The notes under the pieces were generated by a model. That model did not search any database. It was not told the origin of the DNA and saw only the letters and a list, made by a program, of their open reading frames with translations. Shown piece by piece: positions 18,839-27,077 of a stretch of 27,089 bases of DNA (the stretch's first letter is position 1; each line of letters opens with the position of its first letter). The position numbers were made by a program, and so were the translations under genes. Origin of the DNA: a virus; the IMG/VR virus record IMGVR_UViG_3300042866_001815, positions 1 to 27,089 of that record; one strand, 5' to 3'.

Positions 18839-20158
18839 ATGATTAACCCAATCAAATCTCGGCGCGAAATGCTCATGGAAATGGCGGGCATGCCGCGCTA
18901 CAACGTCGGCAGCAAAGTCGTTAAGGCTATTGCGCCGAAGGTTGCGCCTCAGTTCGAGAAGCAAATTGCCGCGTCCACGGATCGTTTCCGTACGCTCTTC
19001 GGCCGTGATCCTTCGCCGGAAGAGACCCAGACCCTGACGAAGTACCTGGAGTCTTTGTCCAAGCCGACCACGCCGCCGGCGCCGGACACCCCTGCGACCC
19101 GCGCGCGAGCCCAGTTCGCATTGCGAACAGACCCGAACATCAACAGCCCACGTGCTCCGGACGTGGCGCCGGACCCGTTCCTGACCAAGGCATTGACCGG
19201 TCGCACGGTCAAGGGCACGTACCTTCAGCCCCAGGCCTACGACATTGCCGCGCCTGAGATTGCCCAGAAGATCGAGCAACAGCAGGCCATGGGAGCCCTG
19301 GATGAACTGATCCCTGGCGCGTCACGCGGCTCGATCACGCCGTCGTCGGACTACTTTGGCGAAATGTCGTCGCTCCTGGAGCAGGGCAAACTGGCGCAGC
19401 CGATCCGTCGCAAGGGTGCACCCGACACGACCCTGTTCGACGAACTGAAGGCGGAGTTCCAGGCCAAGACCGGCCGATTCCCTGGCGAGGACGAACTTAA
19501 CGCGCTGATCGCGGACTACAACCCCCTGCGCCACCAGTACGGTTCGCGTGGCGCGTCGATCATCAGCGAGCGCCCGCGCAGCCGCACCGGCATGGAAGAG
19601 TTCCGTCGTCGTGCCCGTGCTGAGGGCATCGAGGAAAGCGCGCTGATGAAGCCTCCGGCTGACTATCCGCAGCACCTCAAGGACGAGTTGCTGATTCAGC
19701 GCGGCGAACTGCCGGCTAAGGCTATGGGTGGTCTGGTTGCGATGCCGATGGCCGGTGGCGGCTCATCGTCGTATGCCATGGACATGCTCCGTGGCATGCG
19801 CGACTCGTCGCGGGCCATGGGCCAGGACTACGCGAACATGGCCTTTGGCATGGGCCGCGAGCCCTCGATGGAACCTGAGATGCGCGCAGGCCCTGCCAAC
19901 CCGCTGCCCCTGCCGGAGACCCAGAGCCTGCCGTATCGAATCGGCAACACGGCCATGGACTTCCTTGGTGACCCGGTGGGCGTATTGGCGACCCCGTTCA
20001 TGAGCCCGATGGCGAAGGCCGGTATGAAGGCCCTGCGGATGGTGCGTCAGAACCCGCGCAAGCTCGGTGCCATGCTTGGCCTTTCGCCGGCCGCGGGCAT
20101 GCCCACGACCCCCGAAAACGAATACCGCTCTGTGCTTGAGCGCCGTTACGGAAACTAA
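18839..20158 (+). CDS. Hypothetical head-module protein between terL and portal
   Basis: A 439-residue protein with GGGAG upstream of the ATG. The N-terminus has a basic helix RREMLMEMAGMPRYNVGSKV, the middle is Pro/Ala/Thr-rich and probably disordered, and the C-terminal third is Gly/Met/Ala-rich (KAMGGLVAMPMAGGG, SYAMDMLRGMRDSSRAMG, MGREPSMEPEM). Its end overlaps the portal start by one base. The MAGMPRY...GG motifs recur in phage proteins of unknown function found near portals. Candidates are an internal or ejected virion protein or a packaging accessory. No enzymatic motif. Confidence 0.8.
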   Translation: MINPIKSRREMLMEMAGMPRYNVGSKVVKAIAPKVAPQFEKQIAASTDRFRTLFGRDPSPEETQTLTKYLESLSKPTTPPAPDTPATRARAQFALRTDPNINSPRAPDVAPDPFLTKALTGRTVKGTYLQPQAYDIAAPEIAQKIEQQQAMGALDELIPGASRGSITPSSDYFGEMSSLLEQGKLAQPIRRKGAPDTTLFDELKAEFQAKTGRFPGEDELNALIADYNPLRHQYGSRGASIISERPRSRTGMEEFRRRARAEGIEESALMKPPADYPQHLKDELLIQRGELPAKAMGGLVAMPMAGGGSSSYAMDMLRGMRDSSRAMGQDYANMAFGMGREPSMEPEMRAGPANPLPLPETQSLPYRIGNTAMDFLGDPVGVLATPFMSPMAKAGMKALRMVRQNPRKLGAMLGLSPAAGMPTTPENEYRSVLERRYGN

Positions 20159-22971
20159 TGATGCAACCCATCCTTCCGCTGCAACAAGGCAAGAACCTTG
20201 GCGCCCTGAACCTGGAGCAAGAAGAGGACCTTCAGACTGCCGAGATGCAGGAGGACGAGCTTGAGCATATCGAAGAAGTGCTCGACCTTGACCCGGGCGA
20301 AGCGGAGGAAGAGGTCATCGAACTGCCTGACGGGTCGGTAATCGTCAACTACACGAAGACCCAGAGCCCGAATGAGAACCCCGAGTTCTATGCGAACTTG
20401 GCGGAGACCATGCCGGAGGATGTGCTTCAGAAACTTGCCACGGACTTCCTGGAGTATGTCGAGGTAGACCGTGAGGCGCGCAAGGAGCGCGACAAGCAGT
20501 ACGAAGAAGGCCTGCGCCGCACCGGCCTGGGCAAGGATGCCCCTGGTGGGGCCACGTTCGATGGCGCGTCCAAGGTTGTGCACCCGGTCATGGCCGAGGC
20601 ATGCGTGGACTTTGCTGCGTCGAGCGCGCGTGAACTGTTGCCGCCAGACGGTATCGTCAAGTCAGAGATCAAGGGCGAGGCCGATCGTACCCAGGTCGAT
20701 ACGGCAGACCGCAAGGTCACGTTTATGAACTGGCAGTTGACGGAGCAGATCGAAGAGTACCGCGACGAGATGGAGCAGATCCTGACCCAGTTGCCCCTGG
20801 GCGGGTCGCAGTACTTCAAGTGGCGTTGGGACTCGGAGCAGCGCCGGCCGGCCTGTGAGTGGATCCCGATCGACAACATCCTGCTGCCGTACGCTTCGAC
20901 CAACTTCTACACGGCACAGCGCGCCACCGAAGTCCAGGACATTACCCAGGACATTTTCGAGCAGCGCATCGAGCAAGGCATCTACCGTGATGTTGAAGTG
21001 TTCAAGGCCGAAATCGACCTGAACGAAATGACGCGCTCGGAGCAGGCCAACAACAAGATCGAAGGCAAGTCACTGCCCTCGAAGAATGTTGATGGTGTGC
21101 GCCGCGTGTATGAAATCACGGCGTACTTGCGCCTGACTGAAGACGAGCGGACTGAAGGCTCGCGGGCACCGTACATCCTGATGGTTGACGAGGCCACGGA
21201 GAAGGTCCTGGGCCTGTATCGGAACTGGGCCGCGAACGACGAAAAGATGACCAAGCTCGACTGGATCGTCGAGTACAAGTTCATTCCTTGGCGAGGTGCA
21301 TATGCTATCGGCTTGCCTCATCTCATTGGTGGTCTTTCTGCCGCTCTCACTGGCGCCCTTCGTGCTCTCCTGGATGCAGCACACATTAGCAACAGCCAGA
21401 CAATGCTCAAGCTCAAGGGTGGACGCATTTCTGGACAATCTGATCGAATCGAGCCTACCCAAGTACTAGAGATTGAGGGCGCTCCTGGTGTTGATGACGT
21501 GCGCAAGTTGGCGATGCCGCTGCCGTTCAATCCGCCTTCGAGCGTGCTGTTCAACCTCCTGGGGTGGCTGACTGATGCGGCCAAGGGCGTTGTCACGACG
21601 GCCGAAGAGAAGATCAGCGACGCCAACGCGAACACGCCGGTGGGCACGACCCAGGCACTGATCGAGCAAGGCGCGAAGGTGTTTTCGAGCATCCATGCTC
21701 GCCTGCACCGCAGCCAAGCCAAGTCGCTCAAGATCCTGTCGCGCATCAACCACTGGTACCTCGAAGACATGGACAACGAGTCCGGCTCCGAGATTGAGGT
21801 ACGCGACTTTGCTTCCAACAACGATGTGCGGCCGGTCTCCGACCCGAACATCTTCTCTGAAACGCAGCGTCTTGCCCAGGCACAAGCCGTGCTCCAGATG
21901 GCAAGTTCTGCGCCCCAGTTGTACGATTTGCGGGCTGCCCACCGACGTGTTCTGAAGCAGCTAAAAGTTCCTGCCATCAATGAGATTTTGCCCGATCCAG
22001 AAGGTATCAAAGAGGCCAACCCGGCCCTGGAGAACGTAGCAATGTCCATGGGCCGTCCCGCGGCGGCTTTCCCTGATCAGGACCACTTGGCACACCTCAA
22101 GGTTCACTTGTCGTATGCAAAGGACCCCAATTACGGGGGCAGCCCGCTCATCGGTCCGGCATTCACGCCGCATGTCCTGGAGCACATCAAGCAACACTTG
22201 ACGCTGCATTATTTGCAGTCGATGCGCCAGTATGTGGCGCAAGCTGCCGGTGGTGAAGACTCGATGCGCTTGAACCAGGAGAAGCCCCTGTCGCAAGAGG
22301 ATCAGCAGGCCCTGGCGCTTGCATCCATGATGGTGTCAGAGGACTCGCAGATGGTCTTCCAAGAAGATCAGCCGCAGATCCTCGAACTGGTGAAGAAGGT
22401 GCAGCAGGCACAGCAGGCCGCGGCACAGCAGGCCGCCAACGCGGATCCGACGGCCCAGGCCCTGATCAAGACGCAGATGGCGGAGACGCAGCGTAAGGCG
22501 CAGGAGTTCCAGACGCGCATGCAGGCCGAGGTCCAGAAGCAAGAGCAGCAGTTCAAGCTCCAGGTGGCCGAGTTGCAGCGCAAGGTTCAGGAACTGCAAG
22601 CCAAGTACGAGACGCAATCGACGGTCGATGCGCAGCGCAACGCCACCAACATCGCTACGGCCGCGCTCAACAACACCTCGCGTGAGCGTGTTGCCATGAT
22701 CAACGCCGGCGCGCAGCAGGACGTTCTGTCGCAGCAGTTGGACCACGAGCAGGATATGTCCGCGCTCCAGGCCCTCCAGGCGGCAGAGCAGGACATTCGG
22801 CAGCATGGCATCCGTACGGAGCAGGCTGTGATGAAGGAGCAAGCCGATATGGTGCGATCGGCCATCGAGACGGAAAGGCAAGCTGCCTTGGCCGATCAAC
22901 AGCACCAACAGGCTATGGTCCAACAGGCCACACCCCAACCACAACCCCAACCCCCCACAGGAGAAATCTAA
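20158..22971 (+). CDS. Portal protein with long glutamine-rich coiled-coil C-terminus
   Basis: A 937-residue protein forming the head-vertex dodecamer through which DNA passes. An acidic N-terminal tail (about 20-60) is followed by a portal core: FDGASKVVHPVMAEACVDFA, the clip/stem-like RGAYAIGLPHLIGGLSAALTG (about 382-402) and NANTPVGTTQALIEQGAKV. From about residue 742 to 925 the chain is a long Gln/Ala-rich helix with heptad-like repeats (KTQMAETQRKAQEFQTRMQA), ending Pro/Gln-rich. Portals usually have 450-750 residues, so this tail is an extension, perhaps a barrel as in some podoviruses or a scaffold contact. The start is ATG 20158 (TAATG overlap); a second ATG follows at 20161. Confidence 0.9.
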   Translation: MMQPILPLQQGKNLGALNLEQEEDLQTAEMQEDELEHIEEVLDLDPGEAEEEVIELPDGSVIVNYTKTQSPNENPEFYANLAETMPEDVLQKLATDFLEYVEVDREARKERDKQYEEGLRRTGLGKDAPGGATFDGASKVVHPVMAEACVDFAASSARELLPPDGIVKSEIKGEADRTQVDTADRKVTFMNWQLTEQIEEYRDEMEQILTQLPLGGSQYFKWRWDSEQRRPACEWIPIDNILLPYASTNFYTAQRATEVQDITQDIFEQRIEQGIYRDVEVFKAEIDLNEMTRSEQANNKIEGKSLPSKNVDGVRRVYEITAYLRLTEDERTEGSRAPYILMVDEATEKVLGLYRNWAANDEKMTKLDWIVEYKFIPWRGAYAIGLPHLIGGLSAALTGALRALLDAAHISNSQTMLKLKGGRISGQSDRIEPTQVLEIEGAPGVDDVRKLAMPLPFNPPSSVLFNLLGWLTDAAKGVVTTAEEKISDANANTPVGTTQALIEQGAKVFSSIHARLHRSQAKSLKILSRINHWYLEDMDNESGSEIEVRDFASNNDVRPVSDPNIFSETQRLAQAQAVLQMASSAPQLYDLRAAHRRVLKQLKVPAINEILPDPEGIKEANPALENVAMSMGRPAAAFPDQDHLAHLKVHLSYAKDPNYGGSPLIGPAFTPHVLEHIKQHLTLHYLQSMRQYVAQAAGGEDSMRLNQEKPLSQEDQQALALASMMVSEDSQMVFQEDQPQILELVKKVQQAQQAAAQQAANADPTAQALIKTQMAETQRKAQEFQTRMQAEVQKQEQQFKLQVAELQRKVQELQAKYETQSTVDAQRNATNIATAALNNTSRERVAMINAGAQQDVLSQQLDHEQDMSALQALQAAEQDIRQHGIRTEQAVMKEQADMVRSAIETERQAALADQQHQQAMVQQATPQPQPQPPTGEI

Positions 22972-23186
22972 TGGCTGACGAAAATCTCAAGGGCTTCCGC
23001 CAAACCTACCAAGAGACTGGCAAGCTGTCGAGCGGTGGCGGTCCCGCCGCCAAGATCGATTCCGGCGCGTCCGGCTCGCATCGTGACAATAACTGGAAGA
23101 AGGGCGCCGCTCAATCCAAGCTGCGTCTGGCCGGCAAGATTGGCCCCTTCAACAATCTGCGCGGCACGTCCGGATCGCTGTATTAA
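22971..23186 (+). CDS. Small basic head-module protein, 71 residues
   Basis: The ATG overlaps the portal stop (TAATG) with AGGAGAAA upstream. The product is hydrophilic and basic: GFRQTYQETGKLSSGGG, then NWKKGAAQSKLRLAGKIGPF. Coupling to portal suggests a virion or assembly role; no family recognised. Confidence 0.8.
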   Translation: MADENLKGFRQTYQETGKLSSGGGPAAKIDSGASGSHRDNNWKKGAAQSKLRLAGKIGPFNNLRGTSGSLY

Positions 23187-23212
23187 AAAATTTCCGCCCC
23201 GGTGGGGCGGAA
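23185..23212 (-). terminator. Rho-independent terminator in minus-strand orientation
   Basis: TTCCGCCCC (23192-23200) and GGGGCGGAA (23204-23212) form a perfect 9-bp stem with a 3-nt loop. On the minus strand it is followed by A and six T (23191-23185), the layout of an intrinsic terminator. On the plus strand no U-run follows the hairpin, so it should mainly stop transcription coming leftward against the head operon. Confidence 0.7.
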
Positions 23213-23240
23213 GTGAGCGATTACTTGCATTTGTACATTT

Positions 23241-23435
23241 ATGAGAGATGTAGTCTCTGAAATTTTGCGTCGTGTAAATGACGCTAAGAAGATACTAGAA
23301 GCGACCGTGGCATCTGGTACCGGCGTCGATACTTTCGATAAGTATCAGCGTCTGGTGGGAAAAACGCAAGGTCTCGACCAAGCGTTAATGATTATCAACG
23401 ATATTCTGACGGAGAATGACGAAGAGGCTGTATAG
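23241..23435 (+). CDS. Conserved small head-module protein, 64 residues
   Basis: A helical protein: SEILRRVNDAKKILEATVAS, GTGVDTFDKYQRLVGKTQGL, then MIINDILTENDEE. The pattern (charged helix, ASGTGVxTxxxYQRLVG, second helix) is common in small phage proteins between portal and capsid genes. No ribosome-binding site is visible; the ATG follows the terminator hairpin and a CTTGCAT motif by a short AT-rich leader. Translation may therefore be weak or leaderless from a local promoter. Function unknown. Confidence 0.82.
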   Translation: MRDVVSEILRRVNDAKKILEATVASGTGVDTFDKYQRLVGKTQGLDQALMIINDILTENDEEAV

Positions 23436-23451
23436 CCGGAGGTAATGCCGT

Positions 23452-23892
23452 ATGGCATATGACTTGTCCAAGAAGGAAGAACCGGATCTGCGATCGGAAG
23501 CGGAATGCTTCCCTGAAGTTGACCCGGGCATTGATGTAGCAGGCGATCGAGTACTGGTGCAACTGCGCCGGGAAAAGGTTGCAAGCAAAGGCGGAATTAT
23601 CCTGGTGCAAGAAACCAGGGAAACCCTGCGGTTTAACGAGACTGTAGCCAAGGTGGTCCAGATCGGTCCCCTGGCGTACAAGAGTCCCGACACTATGGAG
23701 CCGTGGCCCGAGGGCCCCTGGTGCAATGTCGGTGATCTGGTCCGAACCATCAAGTATGGCGGCGATCGTTTCGTGGTAAACCCTGAAGATGGTGGCGCAC
23801 CGGTGGTGTTCATCACGATCCAGGCCAGGGAAGTCATCTCGCGCATTCGTAATTTCGAGTATGCGCAGCGGATGAAAGCCTTTGTAGATTAA
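23452..23892 (+). CDS. GroES-like co-chaperonin
   Basis: A 146-residue Cpn10-family protein. GDRVLVQLRREKVASKGGIIL (31-51) matches GroES strand 1 plus mobile loop; GIIL (48-51) corresponds to the hydrophobic tripeptide that docks on GroEL. ETVAKVVQIGPLAYKSP (63-79) and VGDLVRTIKYGG (93-104) match the later strands. GroES itself is about 97 residues; this one has an N-terminal extension of about 30 and a C-terminal helix. Like T4 gp31 it probably caps host GroEL to fold capsid protein, inferred from its place just upstream of scaffold and capsid. GGAGG lies 9 nt before the ATG. Confidence 0.88.
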   Translation: MAYDLSKKEEPDLRSEAECFPEVDPGIDVAGDRVLVQLRREKVASKGGIILVQETRETLRFNETVAKVVQIGPLAYKSPDTMEPWPEGPWCNVGDLVRTIKYGGDRFVVNPEDGGAPVVFITIQAREVISRIRNFEYAQRMKAFVD

Positions 23893-23909
23893 GACTTTGA
23901 AAGAAAGTT

Positions 23910-24893
23910 ATGGCTCAGGAAAACAAGGTTGAAAAGGACCTGCCCGTTAAGGAGCAGGAAGACGGCACCCTGTTGGTGGCCGTCGAGGCGGAGAATGATC
24001 CGTTTGCCGAAGATAAGCAGGACGACGACGATGTAGAAGAAAAGGCCGAAGGCGGCCAAGTCGATTCTGATGATGACGACGGCGACGGTGAGACTGAAGA
24101 CGAGCGCGAACGAATCCGTGAAGCCCGCCGCGAAGAGCGCCGGCTGAAGAAGGATCTGGCAAAGCAGCGCGAGGCTTCGGCAAAGCACAAGATTAGCGCC
24201 CTGGAGCGGCGCAACGAGGAACTGGCACGACGACTGGCCGCGGTTGAATCGACGGCAACGTCGTACCAATTCGCTCAGGTTGACAAGGCACTCGAAGACG
24301 AGGCAACTCGTGTCGAATATGCCAAGATGAAGTTGCTTCAGGCGTCGCAAGAGGGCAACGCTGAAGCGCAAGTTGAGTTTCTTGACCAGTTGCAGGAAGC
24401 CAAGAATCGCCTCGCGCAGATTCAGGCCTACAAGAAGCAGCAGCTTGAGGTGGCAAAGCGGCCTCCGCAGAATGTGCCGAATCCGGCCGCTGAGACTGTC
24501 CGCGACAATGCTACTTCCTGGCTGTCACGAAACAAATGGTACGACCCCCAGGCGCGCGACACTGACAGTCGCATCGCCAAGGTGATTGACAACGAACTAG
24601 CCGCTGACGGTTGGGATCCTGCGGACCCGGAGTACTGGGACGAACTGGATAGCCGATTGTCAGCACGATTGCCCCATCGGTATGCGTCAAAGGGTGGCAA
24701 TTCACGATCGAAGCCGAATACTACAGCTTCGAGCCGAACTGCCAACCCTTCGGGTAGGACCACGACGACTGTCTCCCTTAGCCGGGAGCGCGTCCAAGCG
24801 ATCAAAGATGCCGGAGCGTGGGATGACCCCGCGAAACGGAACAAAATGATCCGAGCCTACACCGAGTATGACAAGCAACAGAAGCGGGGTTAA
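23910..24893 (+). CDS. Capsid scaffolding protein
   Basis: A 327-residue protein. A very acidic N-terminal region (residues 30-65, Asp/Glu-rich) leads into a long coiled coil (about 65-180; RIREARREERRLKKDLAKQR onward), then a small domain with NKWYDPQARDTDSRIA, a Ser/Thr-rich linker, and a basic C-terminal helix SRERVQAIKDAGAWDD...YTEYDKQQK. This order (acidic, coiled coil, terminal helix binding capsid) is the usual one for scaffolds of phages with this type of head module. It lies between the co-chaperonin and the capsid genes. Confidence 0.88.
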   Translation: MAQENKVEKDLPVKEQEDGTLLVAVEAENDPFAEDKQDDDDVEEKAEGGQVDSDDDDGDGETEDERERIREARREERRLKKDLAKQREASAKHKISALERRNEELARRLAAVESTATSYQFAQVDKALEDEATRVEYAKMKLLQASQEGNAEAQVEFLDQLQEAKNRLAQIQAYKKQQLEVAKRPPQNVPNPAAETVRDNATSWLSRNKWYDPQARDTDSRIAKVIDNELAADGWDPADPEYWDELDSRLSARLPHRYASKGGNSRSKPNTTASSRTANPSGRTTTTVSLSRERVQAIKDAGAWDDPAKRNKMIRAYTEYDKQQKRG

Positions 24894-24896
24894 TAG

Positions 24897-25445
24897 ATGA
24901 ACAGCAGAATTAAACGGGACCTGGATGATCGCCTGGAAGAGCGCGTTCAAGAGGTCCGGGATCGAAATACCGCTAACGCGGATGATGTGGCGCGAAAAGA
25001 AAGGCTTGATGCCTTTCGTGATAAGTGGCAGAACAGCGCCCTGCCGGATATTCCCCAGAACGCAATTCCGGGGTTTCATCTGTGTTGGTTGAGCACTACC
25101 AACCAATACGACAGCATCGACAAACGTCTCGCACTCGGTTATGAGCCAGTGAAAGCCGCCGAACTCGGTAAGGGCTTTGAAGCACTTGGCAAGATGAACT
25201 CAGGCAAGTTTGAAGGCTGTGTTTCATGTAACGAGATGGTTCTCTTCAAATTGCCAGAAGAAATCTATCAGGAAGTAATGCGCATGCTGCACCTTGAGGA
25301 TCCCTTGGAGCATCAGCGCAATATCACGGCTGCGGTCCGAAGCAACTCGCAAGAGGGCAAAGGTGGTCGGTCTATCCTGGAGGGCGGTATTCTGGAAATG
25401 GAAAAAGAGGCCGCGAAGGCGAACTCAGGTGTTCGCTTCCGTTAA
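24897..25445 (+). CDS. Conserved head-module protein of unknown function
   Basis: A 182-residue protein starting 3 bases after the scaffold stop. Conserved-looking segments are IPGFHLCWLSTTNQYDSIDK (58-77), RLALGYEPVKAAEL and FEGCVSCNEMVLFKLPEE. These occur together in a family located next to scaffold and capsid genes in many phages; I know no function. The N-terminal 45 residues are a charged helix; the last 50 residues are hydrophilic. It might be a head-assembly co-factor. Confidence 0.85.
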   Translation: MNSRIKRDLDDRLEERVQEVRDRNTANADDVARKERLDAFRDKWQNSALPDIPQNAIPGFHLCWLSTTNQYDSIDKRLALGYEPVKAAELGKGFEALGKMNSGKFEGCVSCNEMVLFKLPEEIYQEVMRMLHLEDPLEHQRNITAAVRSNSQEGKGGRSILEGGILEMEKEAAKANSGVRFR

Positions 25446-25479
25446 TCCCTTCAATCTTCTTTCAAAGGAAACTTAAAAT

Positions 25480-26142
25480 ATGTCTACGACATACAAGCCC
25501 TTTGGTCTGAAGCCTGTTTACCACCCGAGTGGTTTGGACCGTGCCACGGCTTTCGTCGGCACCAACACCTACATCACTGGGACCACGTTTAGTGCCCCCT
25601 TCGGCATTATCGCGGGTCAGGCTTTTTACCAGTATCAGCCGGTGGCGATCAACGCTTCCGGTCAACTCGTGATCGCTGAAGCCGCAGCCGCCAGTGGCCG
25701 CGTGTATGGTGTGTTCGACGGTGTGGAGTTTACCGACTCCCAAGGTCGTCGCTCCGTCGCCAAGTGGGCCTCGTACGAAACGCTCGCCGCCTCCACCCAG
25801 ATCGTTTTCTGGATCTGGACGGATCCGGTGATTGTGTACGAAGCACAGGCCAACGGCTCTGTGACGACGGCCAAGATGGGTTTCCAGTACAACTTCGACA
25901 CGACCGCGGGTTACACGCCTGCTTCCGGCACCTCGATTGGTGTTGGCGGCGCGGGTTTCTCGACCATGGGTCTCGCAGCCGCTTCGCAGGCTTCGGGCGC
26001 TCAGGGCCAAGTGCGCGTTGTTGGCCTGGGCCGTGAAGTGGCCTATCCGACCGGCGAACTGAATGCTTGGGGTGATGCTAAAACCATCGTCCAGGTTCAG
26101 ATCGCTAACCACCAGTTCGTCTACCCGACGGTTCTCATCTAA
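25480..26142 (+). CDS. Head decoration-like protein
   Basis: A 220-residue beta-rich protein directly upstream of the capsid gene, with AAAGGA upstream of its ATG. The N-terminal YKPFGLKPVYHPSGLDR is typical of phage capsid-associated proteins that begin with FG-x-RPV...SG, followed by repeated Gly/Ala/Thr-rich strands (YNFDTTAGYTPASGTSIGVG). Length and position fit a capsid decoration or cement protein, or a head fibre base. The family is not certain. Confidence 0.78.
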   Translation: MSTTYKPFGLKPVYHPSGLDRATAFVGTNTYITGTTFSAPFGIIAGQAFYQYQPVAINASGQLVIAEAAAASGRVYGVFDGVEFTDSQGRRSVAKWASYETLAASTQIVFWIWTDPVIVYEAQANGSVTTAKMGFQYNFDTTAGYTPASGTSIGVGGAGFSTMGLAAASQASGAQGQVRVVGLGREVAYPTGELNAWGDAKTIVQVQIANHQFVYPTVLI

Positions 26143-26159
26143 TACGAAAGGAGTAGCAT

Positions 26160-27077
26160 ATGGCAGCCCCGATGCGCAGTACTGACTTTCGTGCGGTAGT
26201 CGAACCGATTATCAACGAAGTCTTTGATGGTGTCTACGAGCAGCGCGACGATGAATGGAAAGGATTCGTCGAGCAGATCCAAGGCATCCCCCGTAACTAT
26301 CACGAAGAAGTGATGCTGTTTGGTATGAATGCCGCTCCGGCCATGCCTGACGGCACCCCGGTCTCTTATGACCAGGGCGGTACGTTGTACATCACCCGAT
26401 TCATCTATCAAATCTATGGTCTGGCTTATGCCCTGACCAAGGTTCTGATGGAAGACGGTGATCACATCCGTATCGGCAGCACCTTCGCCAAGCACCTTGC
26501 TCAGTCCATGATTGAGACCAAGGAAACCCTGTGCGCCAACTTGCTGAACTTCGCGTTCACCCCCGGTTACGTGGGTGGCGACGGCGTGACGCTCGTTAAC
26601 ACGGCTCACCCCGTGGCTAACGGTCTGACGTACAGCAACCAACTGACGACTGCCGCCAACTTGTCGCAAACGTCCGTGGAGCAGATCCTGATCCAGATCC
26701 GCGGCGCGATCGACAACAACGGCAAGCGTATCCGTCTGCGTGCGGAGCAGTTGGTGGTGCCTCCTGCCCTGGAATTCCAGGCTGAGGTGATCCTGAAGTC
26801 GGTTCTGCGTAGCGGCACCGCCGACAACGATCTGAACCCGATCAAGTCTACTGGTATGCTGCCGAAGGGCACCCACGTGGTGACCCGTCTGTCGTCCAGT
26901 AAGGCATGGTGGGTGCAGACCGATGCGGAGAACGGTCTGATGCTCGTGATGCGTCGTCCTATGGAGAAATCTATGGAAGGGGACTTTGAGACTGACTCGA
27001 TGCGCTACAAGGCCACCGAGCGGTACGCCACGGGCTGGCACGACGCCCGCAACATCTATGGTACCGCGGGCGTGTAA
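26160..27077 (+). CDS. Major capsid protein
   Basis: A 305-residue protein with AAAGGAG just before its ATG. It shows features of Mu gpT-like/HK97-fold capsid subunits: helical N-terminus (FRAVVEPIINEVFDGVYEQR), YGLAYALTKVLMEDG (spine-like helix region), FTPGYVGGDGVTLVNTAHP, a strand-rich RLRAEQLVVPPALEFQ, and the terminal SMRYKATERYATGWHDARN segment. No N-terminal cleavable delta domain is present, consistent with a separate scaffold gene. Codon use is strongly biased to GC-ending codons, as expected for a highly expressed gene. It is complete. Confidence 0.9.
   Translation: MAAPMRSTDFRAVVEPIINEVFDGVYEQRDDEWKGFVEQIQGIPRNYHEEVMLFGMNAAPAMPDGTPVSYDQGGTLYITRFIYQIYGLAYALTKVLMEDGDHIRIGSTFAKHLAQSMIETKETLCANLLNFAFTPGYVGGDGVTLVNTAHPVANGLTYSNQLTTAANLSQTSVEQILIQIRGAIDNNGKRIRLRAEQLVVPPALEFQAEVILKSVLRSGTADNDLNPIKSTGMLPKGTHVVTRLSSSKAWWVQTDAENGLMLVMRRPMEKSMEGDFETDSMRYKATERYATGWHDARNIYGTAGV

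Noticed and set aside
21318-22049. Long minus-strand frames opposite the portal gene
   Set aside because: Antisense shadows caused by GC-rich codon bias; composition is Arg/Ser/Ala-rich and there is no start signal.
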